A DNA stretch of 59,302 bases from Mycobacterium sp. KBS0706. GTDB taxonomy: Bacteria; Pseudomonadota; Alphaproteobacteria; DSM-16000; Inquilinaceae. This document shows positions 8,079-18,743 of this stretch, piece by piece. The notes under the pieces were generated by a model. That model was not told the DNA's origin. It saw nothing but the letters and a program-made list of their open reading frames with translations, and did no database searches. The stretch covers positions 1-59,302 of the forward strand of contig NZ_VCCH02000049.1 in the NCBI RefSeq assembly GCF_005938675.2, read 5' to 3'. Position numbers and translations under genes: made by a program. Numbering within the stretch: the first letter of the stretch is position 1; each line of letters opens with the position of its first letter.

Positions 8079-10010
8079 TTACGCGTCGGGGTGGAAATGT
8101 CGGTATATCAGCCCGGCGACGGCCTCGCTGATGCCGTCGACCGCCTCGAGGTCCTGCAGGCTGGCGCGGCTGACCGCACGGGCCGAGCCGAAATGCAGCA
8201 GCAGCGCCTTCTTGCGGCGCGGGCCGATGCCGGGGATCTCGTCGATCGGCGAGCGGGTGATGTCGCCCGCGCGGCGGGTGCGCTGGCCGCCGATGACGAA
8301 GCGGTGGGCCTCGTCGCGCAGCCGCTGCAGGAAATACAGCACCGGGTCCTTCATCTCCAGGCTGAAGGGCGGCTTGTCGGCCATGAAGAAGCGTTCCCGG
8401 CCGGCGTCACGGTCAGGTCCCTTGGCGATCGAGACCAGGCAGATGTCGGTCAGGCCGAGCTCGGCGAAGACCTCGCGGACGACGGTCAGCTGGCCCTGGC
8501 CGCCGTCGATCAGGACCAGATCGGGCCAGCCTTCCTGTTCGCGGTCCGGGTCCTCCTTCAGGGCCCGGGCGAAGCGGCGGGTCAGCACCTCGCGCATCAT
8601 CGCGTAGTCGTCGCCGGGGGTGACCGGGCCCTTGATGTTGAACTTGCGGTAGGCGGATTTGACGAAGCCGTCCGGCCCGGCGACGATCATGGCGCCGAGC
8701 GCGTTGGTGCCGCCGAGATGGCTGTTGTCATAGACCTCGATCCGGCGCGGCGGCGCGTCCAGGCCGAACACCCGGGCGACGCCCTCCAGCAGCACCGCCT
8801 GGGACGCGCTCTCGGCCATGCGGCGGCCCAGCGCCTCGCGGGCGTTGTTCAGCGCATGCTCGATCAGCCGCCGCTTGTCGCCGCGTTTCGGCACCGCGAT
8901 CTCGACCTTGCGGTCGGCCTTCAGGGTCAGCGCCTCGGCCAGGAGTTCCACCTCGGCGACGTCGTCGCTGAGCAGGACCAGAGGCGGCGGCGGGTGGCTG
9001 TCGTAGAACTGGCTCAGGAAGGCGGCCAGGATCTCCGCCCGCTCCGCCGTCTTGTCGTGGCTCGGGAAATAGGCCCGGGTGCCGTAGTTGCGGCCGCCGC
9101 GGAAGAAATAGACCTGGATGCAGCTGTGGCCGCCGGCCTCGTGGATCGCCAGCGCGTCGGCGTCGCCGATGCCTTCGACATTGATGTCCTGGTGCGACTG
9201 GACATTGGTCAGGGCCCGGATGCGGTCGCGCCAGCGCGCCGCCTGCTCGAAATCCAGCCTTTCGCTCGCCGCCATCATCTGCTCGCCGAACCGGGCCTGC
9301 ACGCCCTGGCTGCGGCCGCTCAGGAAGTCGACGGCGCTCGCCACCTGCTCGGCGTATTGCGCCTCGGTGACATAGCCGACGCAAGGGCCGGTGCAGCGCT
9401 TGATCTGATACTGCAGGCAGGGCCGGCTGCGGGTGGCGAAGATCGAATCCGAGCAGTTGCGCAGCAGGAAGGCGCGCTGCAGCGCGGTGATGGTGCGGTT
9501 GACCGACCCGGCCGAGGCGAAGGGGCCGAAGAACTGGCCGCTCGGGCCCGTGGCACCGCGGTGCTTGGCGATGCGCGGAAAGGCGTGGTCGCCCGAGATC
9601 ATGATGTGCGGGAAGGTCTTGTCGTCCCGCATCACCACGTTGTAGCGGGGCTTCAGCCGCTTGATCAGATTGGCTTCGAGCAGCAGCGCCTCGACCTCGG
9701 ACCGGGTCACCACGAATTCCATGGCGACCGTGTCGGCGATCATGCGCAGGAGGCGCGCCGGCTGCTTGCCGGTCTGGGTGTAGGCGAAGACCCGCTTCTT
9801 CAGGTTGCGCGCCTTGCCGACATAGAGGGCGTTGCCGGCCTCGTCGAGCATTCGGTAGACGCCGGGCGAGCTGGGCAGGGTGCGCAGATGCGCCTGGATC
9901 ACCGCGACCCCGTCGGCGATGCTGTTCGCCCGGGTCCTGGCGCGGCCCGCGGGCTTGGGGCGCTCGGGCGGCGGGCTGCCGGGCGGGATATCGGTGACGG
10001 TGTCGCTCAT
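8079..10010 (-). CDS. uvrC: UvrABC system protein C (excinuclease subunit)
   Basis: Dual-incision nuclease of nucleotide excision repair. The ATG at 10010 gives 643 residues; the open frame continues to a TTG at 10157, but that start would add 49 low-complexity residues, so the ATG is preferred. Domains in order: N-terminal GIY-YIG nuclease (PGVYRMLDEAGNALYVGKARNLKKR, about residues 45-70), a UVR coiled motif (ERLDFEQAARWRDRIRAL, about 225-242), the RNase H-like C-terminal nuclease (NSHLGGTNALGAMIV; DLVLIDGGQGQL), and a tandem helix-hairpin-helix (IPGIGPRRKKALLLHFGS). All are present and in normal order. Confidence 0.96.
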   Translation of the reverse strand: MSDTVTDIPPGSPPPERPKPAGRARTRANSIADGVAVIQAHLRTLPSSPGVYRMLDEAGNALYVGKARNLKKRVFAYTQTGKQPARLLRMIADTVAMEFVVTRSEVEALLLEANLIKRLKPRYNVVMRDDKTFPHIMISGDHAFPRIAKHRGATGPSGQFFGPFASAGSVNRTITALQRAFLLRNCSDSIFATRSRPCLQYQIKRCTGPCVGYVTEAQYAEQVASAVDFLSGRSQGVQARFGEQMMAASERLDFEQAARWRDRIRALTNVQSHQDINVEGIGDADALAIHEAGGHSCIQVYFFRGGRNYGTRAYFPSHDKTAERAEILAAFLSQFYDSHPPPPLVLLSDDVAEVELLAEALTLKADRKVEIAVPKRGDKRRLIEHALNNAREALGRRMAESASQAVLLEGVARVFGLDAPPRRIEVYDNSHLGGTNALGAMIVAGPDGFVKSAYRKFNIKGPVTPGDDYAMMREVLTRRFARALKEDPDREQEGWPDLVLIDGGQGQLTVVREVFAELGLTDICLVSIAKGPDRDAGRERFFMADKPPFSLEMKDPVLYFLQRLRDEAHRFVIGGQRTRRAGDITRSPIDEIPGIGPRRKKALLLHFGSARAVSRASLQDLEAVDGISEAVAGLIYRHFHPDA

Positions 10011-10520
10011 GGCGGCAATGTCGGCCGGTCCGGGCGCGTCTTCAAGACCGGATCGTGAACGCCCGGCTGAGTCGGCGAAGCGATCGGATGACGCTTCGGT
10101 GATATCCACCGAATCTGTGGATAACTGTGTGGGGAACTGACCCTGAGGTTGCGACAACCGAGGCGCCGCCTAAGTGTCATCGTTGTTGCTCAAAAAATAG
10201 GCAAAAACGCTAAGGTTTTGAGAACTATAGACAAATTCCAAGTCAAGTTGAAACACAAGCATCACACACTATGTGCGAGCCGGAAAATTGCGGACGTCTC
10301 CGATTCGGATTTCGCCTGTGCACAACTTGCGGTCGTGACGAAGCGGCGAGGCCAGGAAATCCAAGGCGATAGCGGCTACCGCAGAGCGATTGCCCTGCGG
10401 CGTCCGGGCGCAGGAGAGGGGCATCCCGGTGCTGCCGCGCCATGGCGCAGGGGTCAAGCAGCTTCGATCGAAAATTTGAGATAATTTCGACGCGAGCCTG
10501 CGGCATCATCCTCTCGCTGC
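10011..10520. other. Intergenic region with an AT-rich patch and a DnaA-box-like nonamer
   Basis: About 510 bp between the uvrC start and the SDR stop. It contains a perfect DnaA-type nonamer TGTGGATAA at 10116-10124 (reverse complement TTATCCACA) with a weaker TATCCACC nearby. An AT-richer stretch at 10180-10290, with poly-A runs, probably includes the uvrC promoter. Short ORFs on both strands lack start signals or recognisable domains and were not called. Confidence 0.4.
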
Positions 10521-11324
10521 TTATTCCATCGGCACGATGCCACGGCTGGGCTGGGCCCAGCCGAGATGCTCGCCGCCGTCCAGCGCGATCATCTGCCCGG
10601 TCATCGCGGGCGCCGACAGGATGAAGCGGACGGCGTCGCAGATCTCCTGCGGCGATGTCGGCCGGCGCAGCGGCACGGCGTCCCACTGCCTGGCGAAATG
10701 CTCCTCGCTCTGGCGATCGCTCTTCAGCGTCGGCCCGGGGCCGATGCCGTTGACCCGGATCTTCGGCGCCAGTGCCTGGGCCAGGGTGCGGGTCAAGGTC
10801 CATAGCCCGATCTTGGCCACGGTGTAGGACAGGAAATAGGGGGTCGGGTTCCACACCCGCTGGTCGAGCATGTTGACGACATTGCCCGGCCAGTCCGCCG
10901 GCAGCTGCCGCGCCAGCGCCTGGGTCAGCACCAGGGGCGCGCGCAGATTGGTCTCGATATGCTCGTCCCAACTCGCCCGGGTCGCCGTCGCCACCGTGTC
11001 CATGCGGAAGGCCGAGGCGTTGTTGACCAGCAGCGACACCGGCCCGCCAAGGGCCTCGGCGGCCCGCGGGATGACGGCCTCGACCTGGGCCTCGTCGGTC
11101 AGGTCGGCCCGGATCGCCAGCCCCCGAGTGCCGGCGGCCTCGATATCGCGCACCGTCTGCGCCGCCTCGTCGGCGGAGCTGTGCCAGGTGATCGCCACCC
11201 GCCACCCGTGCCTGGCAAGATCGAGAGCGATCGCCCGGCCGATCCGCTTGGCGGCGCCGGTGACGACGGCGATTCGCGGCTCGGCCCTGCCGGTGGGCGG
11301 CAGGGGACGTTCGACGGGGCTCAT
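10521..11324 (-). CDS. SDR oxidoreductase, pteridine-reductase (FolM-like) type
   Basis: Short-chain dehydrogenase of 267 residues; the ATG at 11324 lies 4 nt after the uvrB stop, so the genes are probably cotranscribed. The cofactor motif is TGAAKRIG (about residues 20-27), matching the TGxxxRxG pattern that separates pteridine reductase/FolM proteins from ordinary TGxxxGxG SDRs. NNAS (about 98-101) follows, and the catalytic Tyr-Lys pair is in YTVAK. The N-terminal extension is proline-rich. By family knowledge it may reduce dihydrobiopterin/dihydrofolate-type pterins; the exact substrate is inferred. Confidence 0.82.
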   Translation of the reverse strand: MSPVERPLPPTGRAEPRIAVVTGAAKRIGRAIALDLARHGWRVAITWHSSADEAAQTVRDIEAAGTRGLAIRADLTDEAQVEAVIPRAAEALGGPVSLLVNNASAFRMDTVATATRASWDEHIETNLRAPLVLTQALARQLPADWPGNVVNMLDQRVWNPTPYFLSYTVAKIGLWTLTRTLAQALAPKIRVNGIGPGPTLKSDRQSEEHFARQWDAVPLRRPTSPQEICDAVRFILSAPAMTGQMIALDGGEHLGWAQPSRGIVPME

Positions 11325-11328
11325 CGGC

Positions 11329-13560
<2,232 letters not shown>

Positions 13561-13640
13561 GTCGACACTATCGGTCCGGCAAGGGCGGAGGGGAAGGGCC
13601 GCCGGCGAAGCGGAACGCGGAAGGGCTGAGGGATCGATAG

Positions 13641-13655
13641 GAACATAGAGGGAAC
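13641..13655 (-). promoter_or_regulatory. LexA (SOS) box upstream of uvrB
   Basis: On the minus strand this reads GTTC-CCTCTAT-GTTC, a perfect match to the direct-repeat GTTC-N7-GTTC operator recognised by alphaproteobacterial LexA. Its spacing from the uvrB start suits a promoter operator. It also supports placement of the organism in Alphaproteobacteria. Confidence 0.85.
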
Positions 13656-13735
13656 AATTCGTCAAGTGGGGGAACCGCTCTGCGCGCCGTGCGCTTGACA
13701 GCTTCCGATGGCGGCTCGTATCCAGGGGATAATAC

Positions 13736-13751
13736 TTAACCAAAAGGTTTA
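13736..13751. promoter_or_regulatory. Palindrome just upstream of the MFS efflux gene
   Basis: TTAACC-AAAA-GGTTTA is an imperfect inverted repeat (5 of 6 arm pairs) lying 7 nt before the chosen ATG. It overlaps the likely ribosome-binding region (AAGG at 13744-13747) and sits just after GATAAT at 13728-13733. It resembles a TetR- or MarR-type operator, but no such regulator gene is adjacent in the window. Confidence 0.4.
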
Positions 13752-13758
13752 TTTTGCC

Positions 13759-15315
13759 ATGCCGGAGGACACGCCCGACACTCTCGCCTCCGGGCCGAGG
13801 GCGACTCGCCGCGAATGGATCGGCCTGGCGGTGATCGCGCTGCCCTGCCTGCTCTATTCGATGGACCTGACGGTGCTGAACCTGGCGGTGCCGACGCTGA
13901 CCGAGGACCTCCGGCCCAGCGCCTCGCAGCTGCTGTGGATCGTCGACATCTACGGCTTCCTGGTGGCGGGGTCGCTGATCACCATGGGCACGCTGGGCGA
14001 CCGCATCGGCCGCCGCAAGCTCTTGATGATCGGCGCCGCGGTGTTCGGCCTCGCCTCGCTGCTGGCCGCCTTCGCCAACACGGCGGAGACGCTGATCGCG
14101 GCCCGGGCGCTGCTGGGCGTCGCCGGGGCCACCGTCGCGCCGTCGACCCTGTCGCTGATCCGCAACATGTTCCATGACCCGCGGCAGCGCACCTTCGCCA
14201 TCAGCGTCTGGATCACCGGCTATTCCGTCGGCGGCGCCATCGGGCCGCTGCTCGGCGGGCTGATGCTGCAATATTTCTGGTGGGGCTCGGTGTTCCTGCT
14301 GGCGGTGCCGGTGATGGCGGTGCTGCTGATCGTCGCCCCGATCCTGCTGCCGGAATACCGCGACCCGCAGGCCGGGCGGCTGGACCTGGCCAGCGCCGTG
14401 CTGTCGCTGGCGGCGGTGCTGGCCGCGATCTACGGCATCAAGATGCTGGCCGAGCACGGGCCGGGCTGGGCGCCGCTGCTGTGGATCCTGGCCGGCCTCG
14501 CCATCGGCACCGCGTTCGTGCGCCGGCAGGCCCGGCTGGACGACCCGCTGATCGACCTGCGCCTGTTCCGCTCGCCGGGCTTCGGCGCGGCGCTGGCGGT
14601 CAATGTGCTGGGCCTGTTCGCCGTCTTCGGCACCTTCCTGTTCGTGGCGCAGTATCTGCAGCTGGTGCTGGGGCTCTCGCCGCTCGAGGCCGGGCTGTGG
14701 ACGCTGCCGTCGTCGCTGGCCTTCGTCGCCGGTTCGATGCTGACCCCGATGGCGCTGCGCCGGACCCGGCCGGTGGTGCTGATGACCGGCGGTCTGATTG
14801 TCGCGGCGTTGGGTTTCCTGGCGCTGACCCTGGTCGATCATGTCTCCGGCCCGGCGCTGCTGGCCGGCGCCGCCGTGGTCTTCGCCACCGGGCTGTCGCC
14901 GGTGTTCACCCTGACCACCGACCTGATCGTCGGCGCCGCGCCGCCGGAGCGGGCCGGGTCGGCGGCCGCGATCTCCGAGACCGGCGCCGAGTTCGGCGGC
15001 GCCCTGGGCATCGCCGTGCTCGGCTGCATCGCCACGGCGCTGTATCGCGGCGTCATGATCGACAGCGTCCCGGCCGGGGTGCCGCCCGAAGCCGCCGAGG
15101 CGGCCCGGGCGACGCTGGGCGGCGCCCTGGCGGCGGCGCAGGAGTTGCCGGGCGACACCGGCCGGGCCTTGGCCGATGCCGCGCGGGGCGCCTTCACCCA
15201 TGCCTTCGGCCTGGCCGCCCTGGTCAGCGCCGGCATCGCGGCCGTCGCCGCGCTATTGGCTGCGACGGTGCTGAGGCCGCCGCGGCAGGGGGCCGAAGCT
15301 CCCGCGACGGAGTGA
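13759..15315 (+). CDS. MFS multidrug efflux transporter, 14-helix SmvA/QacA type
   Basis: Inner-membrane proton-driven exporter of 518 residues. The start at 13759 removes an implausible 17-residue extension that would overlap the promoter. Motifs: LYSMDLTVLNLAVPTL in helix 1, WIVDIYGFLVAGSLITMGTLGDRIGRRK (motif A, about residues 60-87), and motif C-like SVGGAIGPLLGG (about 155-166). These are typical of the SmvA/LfrA/QacA subgroup that exports quaternary ammonium compounds and dyes. It is transcribed divergently from uvrB. Specificity is inferred from the subgroup. Confidence 0.87.
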   Translation: MPEDTPDTLASGPRATRREWIGLAVIALPCLLYSMDLTVLNLAVPTLTEDLRPSASQLLWIVDIYGFLVAGSLITMGTLGDRIGRRKLLMIGAAVFGLASLLAAFANTAETLIAARALLGVAGATVAPSTLSLIRNMFHDPRQRTFAISVWITGYSVGGAIGPLLGGLMLQYFWWGSVFLLAVPVMAVLLIVAPILLPEYRDPQAGRLDLASAVLSLAAVLAAIYGIKMLAEHGPGWAPLLWILAGLAIGTAFVRRQARLDDPLIDLRLFRSPGFGAALAVNVLGLFAVFGTFLFVAQYLQLVLGLSPLEAGLWTLPSSLAFVAGSMLTPMALRRTRPVVLMTGGLIVAALGFLALTLVDHVSGPALLAGAAVVFATGLSPVFTLTTDLIVGAAPPERAGSAAAISETGAEFGGALGIAVLGCIATALYRGVMIDSVPAGVPPEAAEAARATLGGALAAAQELPGDTGRALADAARGAFTHAFGLAALVSAGIAAVAALLAATVLRPPRQGAEAPATE

Positions 15316-15320
15316 GCGGG

Positions 15321-16337
15321 TCAGGCCGCCAGACGATGCGCCCGGCCGGTCCACAGCGCGGCCAGGCCGGCCTCGATCTCGGCGGGGGAGTCGCTCTGGC
15401 ACAGCAGGCGGCGGGCCTCGCGCCGGTCCTCGGCGGCGGCCGGCCAGGGCGCGGCCTCGATATAGGCGGCGAGATGCTTGCGGAACACGCGCAGCCCGTG
15501 ATGGTCGCCGTAGAAGGCCAGCGTCTCGCGGAAATGCTGCAGGGCGATCGCCAGCCGGTCCTCGGGGCCGGGTTCGGCGGCGCTTTCGGCCTCCGGCCGG
15601 TCCAGCGCCGCCTCGATCGCCGCGGCGATCCACGGCTTGCCGGTGACGCCGCGGCCGACCATGACGCCGTCGGCGCCGGATTGGGCCAACGCCTTCCGCG
15701 CGGTGGTGCCGTCGACGATGTCGCCATTGACGATGACCGGAACCGACACCGCGTCCTTCACCGCGCGCACCGCGCTCCAGTCGGCCGTGCCCTTGTAGAA
15801 CTGGCAGCGGGTGCGGCCATGCACCGTCACCGCCCGCGCGCCGGCGGCGACGCAGCGGTGGGCGAAGTCCGGCGCGTTGCGGCTGAGATCGTCCCAGCCC
15901 AGCCGGATCTTGACCGTGACCGGCACGTCGACCGCATCGGCCGCGGCCGCGACCAGCCGCTCGGCCCGGTCCGGGTCGCGCATCATGGCCGAGCCGGACT
16001 GCACCCCGGTGACCTCGCGCGCCGGGCAGCCGAAATTCAGGTCGATGATCTGCGCCCCGGCAGCCGCGGCCAGGCGGGCGCCTTCGGCCACCGCGCCGGG
16101 CTCGTGGCCGATCAGCTGCACCACCATCAGCGGCAGGCCGTCGCCGACCGCGGCGCGCCGCACCACGTCGGGCCGGCCGCGGGCGAATTCGGCGCAGGCC
16201 ACCATCTCGGTCGCGACATAGGCCGCGCCCAGCCGCGACGCGGCGCGGCGGAACGGCAGGTCGGACACCCCGGTCATCGGGGCGATCCAGACCCGTCCGG
16301 GGACCGCGACGGAACCGATGGTCAGGGCTTCGGGCAT
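15321..16337 (-). CDS. dusB: tRNA-dihydrouridine synthase, DusB/NifR3 type
   Basis: Flavoenzyme (338 residues) that reduces uridine to dihydrouridine in the tRNA D-loop. The ATG at 16337 follows a GGA element; a GTG three codons earlier is the alternative. Signatures: VWIAPMTGVSDLPFRR near residue 20, VQLIGHEP, the FMN/catalytic segment IDLNFGCPAREVTGVQSGSAMMRD with the active-site Cys, VKIRLGWDD, TVHGRTRCQFYKG, VNGDI and VMVGRGVTGKPW. The C-terminal FRKHLAAYIE motif is typical of DusB. It converges on the preceding MFS gene with a 5-nt gap. The companion ntrBC genes often found downstream of nifR3 are absent. Confidence 0.9.
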   Translation of the reverse strand: MPEALTIGSVAVPGRVWIAPMTGVSDLPFRRAASRLGAAYVATEMVACAEFARGRPDVVRRAAVGDGLPLMVVQLIGHEPGAVAEGARLAAAAGAQIIDLNFGCPAREVTGVQSGSAMMRDPDRAERLVAAAADAVDVPVTVKIRLGWDDLSRNAPDFAHRCVAAGARAVTVHGRTRCQFYKGTADWSAVRAVKDAVSVPVIVNGDIVDGTTARKALAQSGADGVMVGRGVTGKPWIAAAIEAALDRPEAESAAEPGPEDRLAIALQHFRETLAFYGDHHGLRVFRKHLAAYIEAAPWPAAAEDRREARRLLCQSDSPAEIEAGLAALWTGRAHRLAA

Positions 16338-16464
16338 GGCTTCCACAATTCGATCGTCGCTTATCTAGGCGCGCTGCGGCGTGGCGTAAACCGAAAGCCT
16401 GTCGATTCGGGGCTTCCCGGAACGACAAGCCAGCATCCACACTCGCAGCCGGAAGGAGCCCCCG

Positions 16465-16824
16465 ATGAAGTATCTCTGCCTGGTCTATATGGAGCAGCGG
16501 ACCCTGGACGCGATGCCGCCCGACGAGCTCGGCGCGCTGGTCCGCGAATCCATGGCCAATGACGAGGAGATGCGCCGCCGCGGCCAGTTCGTCGCCGCCC
16601 AGGCGCTGCAGCCGACCAGCGCCGCCACCACCCTGCGGATCCGCGGCGGCCGGGTCATCACCAGCGACGGCCCTTTCGCCGAGACCAAGGAGTTCCTGTC
16701 CGGCTTCATCATGGTCGAGGCGCGCGACCTCAACGAGGCGCTGCAGCTGGCCGCTGCCATCCCGATGGCGCGGATGGGCAGCATCGAGGTCCGGCCGGTC
16801 TGGGAGCATTGCGGCGACCGATGA
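16465..16824 (+). CDS. YCII/DGPF-domain protein paired with an ECF sigma factor
   Basis: Small cytoplasmic protein of 119 residues with the ferredoxin-like YCII fold. It starts MKYLCLVYMEQ and contains TSDGPFAETKEFLSGF (about residues 67-82), the DGPF motif that names the family, and ends VEVRPVWEH-like. AAGGAG lies just upstream of the ATG. Its stop codon overlaps the start of the sigma factor gene (ATGA), so the two are translationally coupled. DGPF proteins are the known genomic partners of ECF42 sigma factors; their biochemical role is unknown. Confidence 0.9.
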   Translation: MKYLCLVYMEQRTLDAMPPDELGALVRESMANDEEMRRRGQFVAAQALQPTSAATTLRIRGGRVITSDGPFAETKEFLSGFIMVEARDLNEALQLAAAIPMARMGSIEVRPVWEHCGDR

Positions 16825-18083
16825 CCGCGGATCCGGCCCGGGCGATGCAGCGGACGATCGAGGCGGTCTACCGGGCGGAGTCGCGCCGGGTGCTGGCCAC
16901 GCTGATCCGCCTGCTCTGTGACTTCAACCTGGCCGAGGAGGCGCTGCACGACGCCTTCCGCGCGGCGGCGGAGCAATGGCCGCGTGACGGCATGCCGGCC
17001 AATCCCCGGGCCTGGCTGGTCTCCTCCGGCCGGTTCAAGGCGATCGACGGGCTGCGCCGCCGCACCCGCCTCGATGCCGCGCGGGCCGAGCTGGCGAAGC
17101 ATCTGGAGGAGGCGGAGGACCCGCACGAGCACGAGGCCGAGGCGATCGAGGACGACCAGCTGCGGCTGGTCTTCACCTGCTGCCATCCCGCCTTGGCGCC
17201 CGAGGCCCGGCTGGCGCTGACCCTGCGCGAGATGTGCGGCCTGACCACGGAGGAGATCGCGCATGCCTTCCTGGCCGCGCCGACCACGGTGGCGCAGCGC
17301 ATCGTCCGGGCCAAGGCGAAGATCCGCGACGCCGGCATCCCCTACCAGGTGCCGCCGAAGGCTGAGCTGCCGGACCGGTTGGACAGCGTGCTGCAGGTCA
17401 TCTACCTGGTGTTCAACGAGGGCTACCTGGCCTCCTCCGGCGCCGATCTGACCCGGCCGGACCTGTCGGGCGAGGCGATCCGCCTGGGCCGGCTGCTGGT
17501 CGGGCTGTTGCCGGAGCCGGAGGCGATCGGCCTGCTGGCTTTGATGCTGCTGCAGGAATCCCGCCGCGCCGCGCGCAGCTCGCCGACCGGCGACCTGGTG
17601 CTGCTGGCCGACCAGGACCGCAGCCTGTGGCACCGCGGTCTGATCGCCGAGGGCACGGCGCTGGTGCGGCGGGCACTGGCAGGTCCGGAGGTCGGCGGCT
17701 ATGCGCTGCAGGCGGCGATCGCGGCGGTGCATTCCGACGCGCCGGACCCCGCCTCGACCGACTGGGCGGAGATCGTCGGCCTCTACGACCTGCTGCTGCG
17801 GGCCGACCCGTCGCCGGTGGTGGCGCTGAACCGGGCGGTGGCGGTGGCAATGCGCGACGGCCCGGCGGCGGGTCTGGCGCTGATCGACGCGATTTTGGCG
17901 CATGGCCATCTCGGCGGCTACCGCTTGGCCCACGCCGCCCGCGCCGACCTGCTGCGGCGGCTGGGCCGGACGGCAGAGGCGCGCATCGCCTATGACCGCG
18001 CGCTCAGCCTGACGCAGCAAGAGTCGGAGCGGAGATTCTTGCTGCGGAGGTTGGATGAGCTGGAGGAGGGGAGGCAGATATAG
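16821..18083 (+). CDS. RNA polymerase sigma factor, ECF42-like with C-terminal extension
   Basis: Sigma-70-type ECF factor of 420 residues, over twice the usual ECF length. Region 2 (IRLLCDFNLAEEALHDAFRAAAEQWP... WLVSSGRFKAIDGLRR) spans about residues 30-90; region 4 (REMCGLTTEEIAHAFLAAPTTVAQRIVRAKAKIRDAG) about 135-175. The rest (about 185-420) is an alpha-helical, TPR-like extension with LNRAVAVAM and AYDRALSLT, characteristic of the ECF42 group, which lacks an anti-sigma factor. The extension and the coupled DGPF gene probably form the regulatory unit. Target promoters are not identifiable here. Confidence 0.9.
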   Translation: MTADPARAMQRTIEAVYRAESRRVLATLIRLLCDFNLAEEALHDAFRAAAEQWPRDGMPANPRAWLVSSGRFKAIDGLRRRTRLDAARAELAKHLEEAEDPHEHEAEAIEDDQLRLVFTCCHPALAPEARLALTLREMCGLTTEEIAHAFLAAPTTVAQRIVRAKAKIRDAGIPYQVPPKAELPDRLDSVLQVIYLVFNEGYLASSGADLTRPDLSGEAIRLGRLLVGLLPEPEAIGLLALMLLQESRRAARSSPTGDLVLLADQDRSLWHRGLIAEGTALVRRALAGPEVGGYALQAAIAAVHSDAPDPASTDWAEIVGLYDLLLRADPSPVVALNRAVAVAMRDGPAAGLALIDAILAHGHLGGYRLAHAARADLLRRLGRTAEARIAYDRALSLTQQESERRFLLRRLDELEEGRQI

Positions 18084-18084
18084 G

Positions 18085-18107
18085 TTGAGTTCGTAGAGCG
18101 AACTCAA
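18085..18107. repeat. REP-like palindrome, left side of the AT-rich cassette
   Basis: Inverted repeat TTGAGTTCG-TAGAG-CGAACTCAA, starting 1 nt after the sigma factor stop codon. Its left half with flank (TAGGTTGAGTTCG) matches the unit TAGGTCGGGTTCG seen in the paired palindromes at 18744-18825. It could serve as the terminator of the sigma gene, although no T-run follows. Confidence 0.65.
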
Positions 18108-18196
18108 TACAGGATCCCTCCAGGGTTTGTCGAAGGTGTCGACTTAACAATCTGAACCTGAAAAACATTGGATTTTGTTCGTAATTTGTAAGAATT

Positions 18197-18216
18197 ACAG
18201 ATGAATAATTATCTGT
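18197..18216. promoter_or_regulatory. Palindrome in the AT-rich upstream region of the small cassette gene
   Basis: ACAGAT-N8-ATCTGT is a perfect 6-bp inverted repeat about 90 bp before the small ORF start. The surrounding 18150-18300 is strongly AT-rich, with TAATAT and TATTAT elements, and probably holds the promoter. An operator role is a guess. Confidence 0.3.
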
Positions 18217-18306
18217 ATCCGATCTGTTCGCATTGGTTTTGGAACACTATCTGATTTAATATTATGATTGACGTTGGAATGTTGGGCTGAGAGGGAGGAT
18301 TTTGCG

Positions 18307-18654
18307 ATGGCGTATTGTATTACATTCACTATAATAAACAAAACTGCATGGGGGATTTCGTCAAACGAAAGCGAAACAAGTGCAAATGTAAGTATTCCTA
18401 TCCGTGATAGTATGCCCGGTAATGGAGCCGGGTTTTGCGTCATTGCCGCCGGAGAGGCGGATTTCAATGGTTACATACAATATACTATTGATAATGGTGA
18501 CTGGGACATGTTTAATGTGTCATTTGATTATTCAAATAAAATTTTGAAACCTGTGATTTTGACAAATAATCAAGGATATAATGTTTCTGTAAGTGATGTT
18601 GATTTTGGCGTTGGGGGAAATCTATACGGAACATTTACCGTCACTTCTGGTTAA
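18307..18654 (+). CDS. Unknown 115-residue AT-rich protein, probably all-beta
   Basis: Not recognised. The ATG at 18307 has a strong ribosome-binding site (GGGAGG, 8 nt upstream), better than the earlier in-frame start at 18268. The protein starts MAYCITFTIINKTAWGI, has no signal peptide, and is rich in alternating hydrophobic/polar stretches with many Asn, Gly, Ser and Tyr (FNGYIQYTIDNGDWDMFNVSFDY; VSVSDVDFGVGGNLYGTFTVTSG), which suggests a beta-sandwich. The overall look recalls small aegerolysin-like or lectin-like beta proteins, but this is only an impression. Its base composition is far more AT-rich than every neighbour and REP-like palindromes flank it, which points to horizontal acquisition. 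Confidence 0.7.
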   Translation: MAYCITFTIINKTAWGISSNESETSANVSIPIRDSMPGNGAGFCVIAAGEADFNGYIQYTIDNGDWDMFNVSFDYSNKILKPVILTNNQGYNVSVSDVDFGVGGNLYGTFTVTSG

Positions 18655-18743
18655 CTCGGTGCTATGTGATTTGTGCAAAGGTATATTTTGGCCGAAAGCG
18701 GCACTGGTATTTTTTCCTGTGGTGATGGGCGAAGAACGTGGTG

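Noticed and set aside
7407..10058. Plus-strand 883-codon frame opposite pgsA and uvrC
   Set aside because: Shadow of two well-defined minus-strand genes.
10149..10484. 111-residue plus-strand ORF in the gap beyond uvrC
   Set aside because: No plausible start context, no domain, spans the AT-rich promoter-like region.
13695..13733. TTGACA and GATAAT as one promoter for the MFS gene
   Set aside because: The spacing of 27 nt is too long for a sigma-70 promoter; only the palindrome was recorded.
13561..15201. Upstream extension of the uvrB frame by about 540 codons
   Set aside because: It crosses the SOS box and lies antisense to the MFS gene; residues are repetitive Arg/Gln/His. The ATG at 13560 is the real start.
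18195..18467. 90-residue minus-strand ORF in the AT-rich cassette
   Set aside because: No ribosome-binding site and antisense to the plus-strand ORF that has a strong one.
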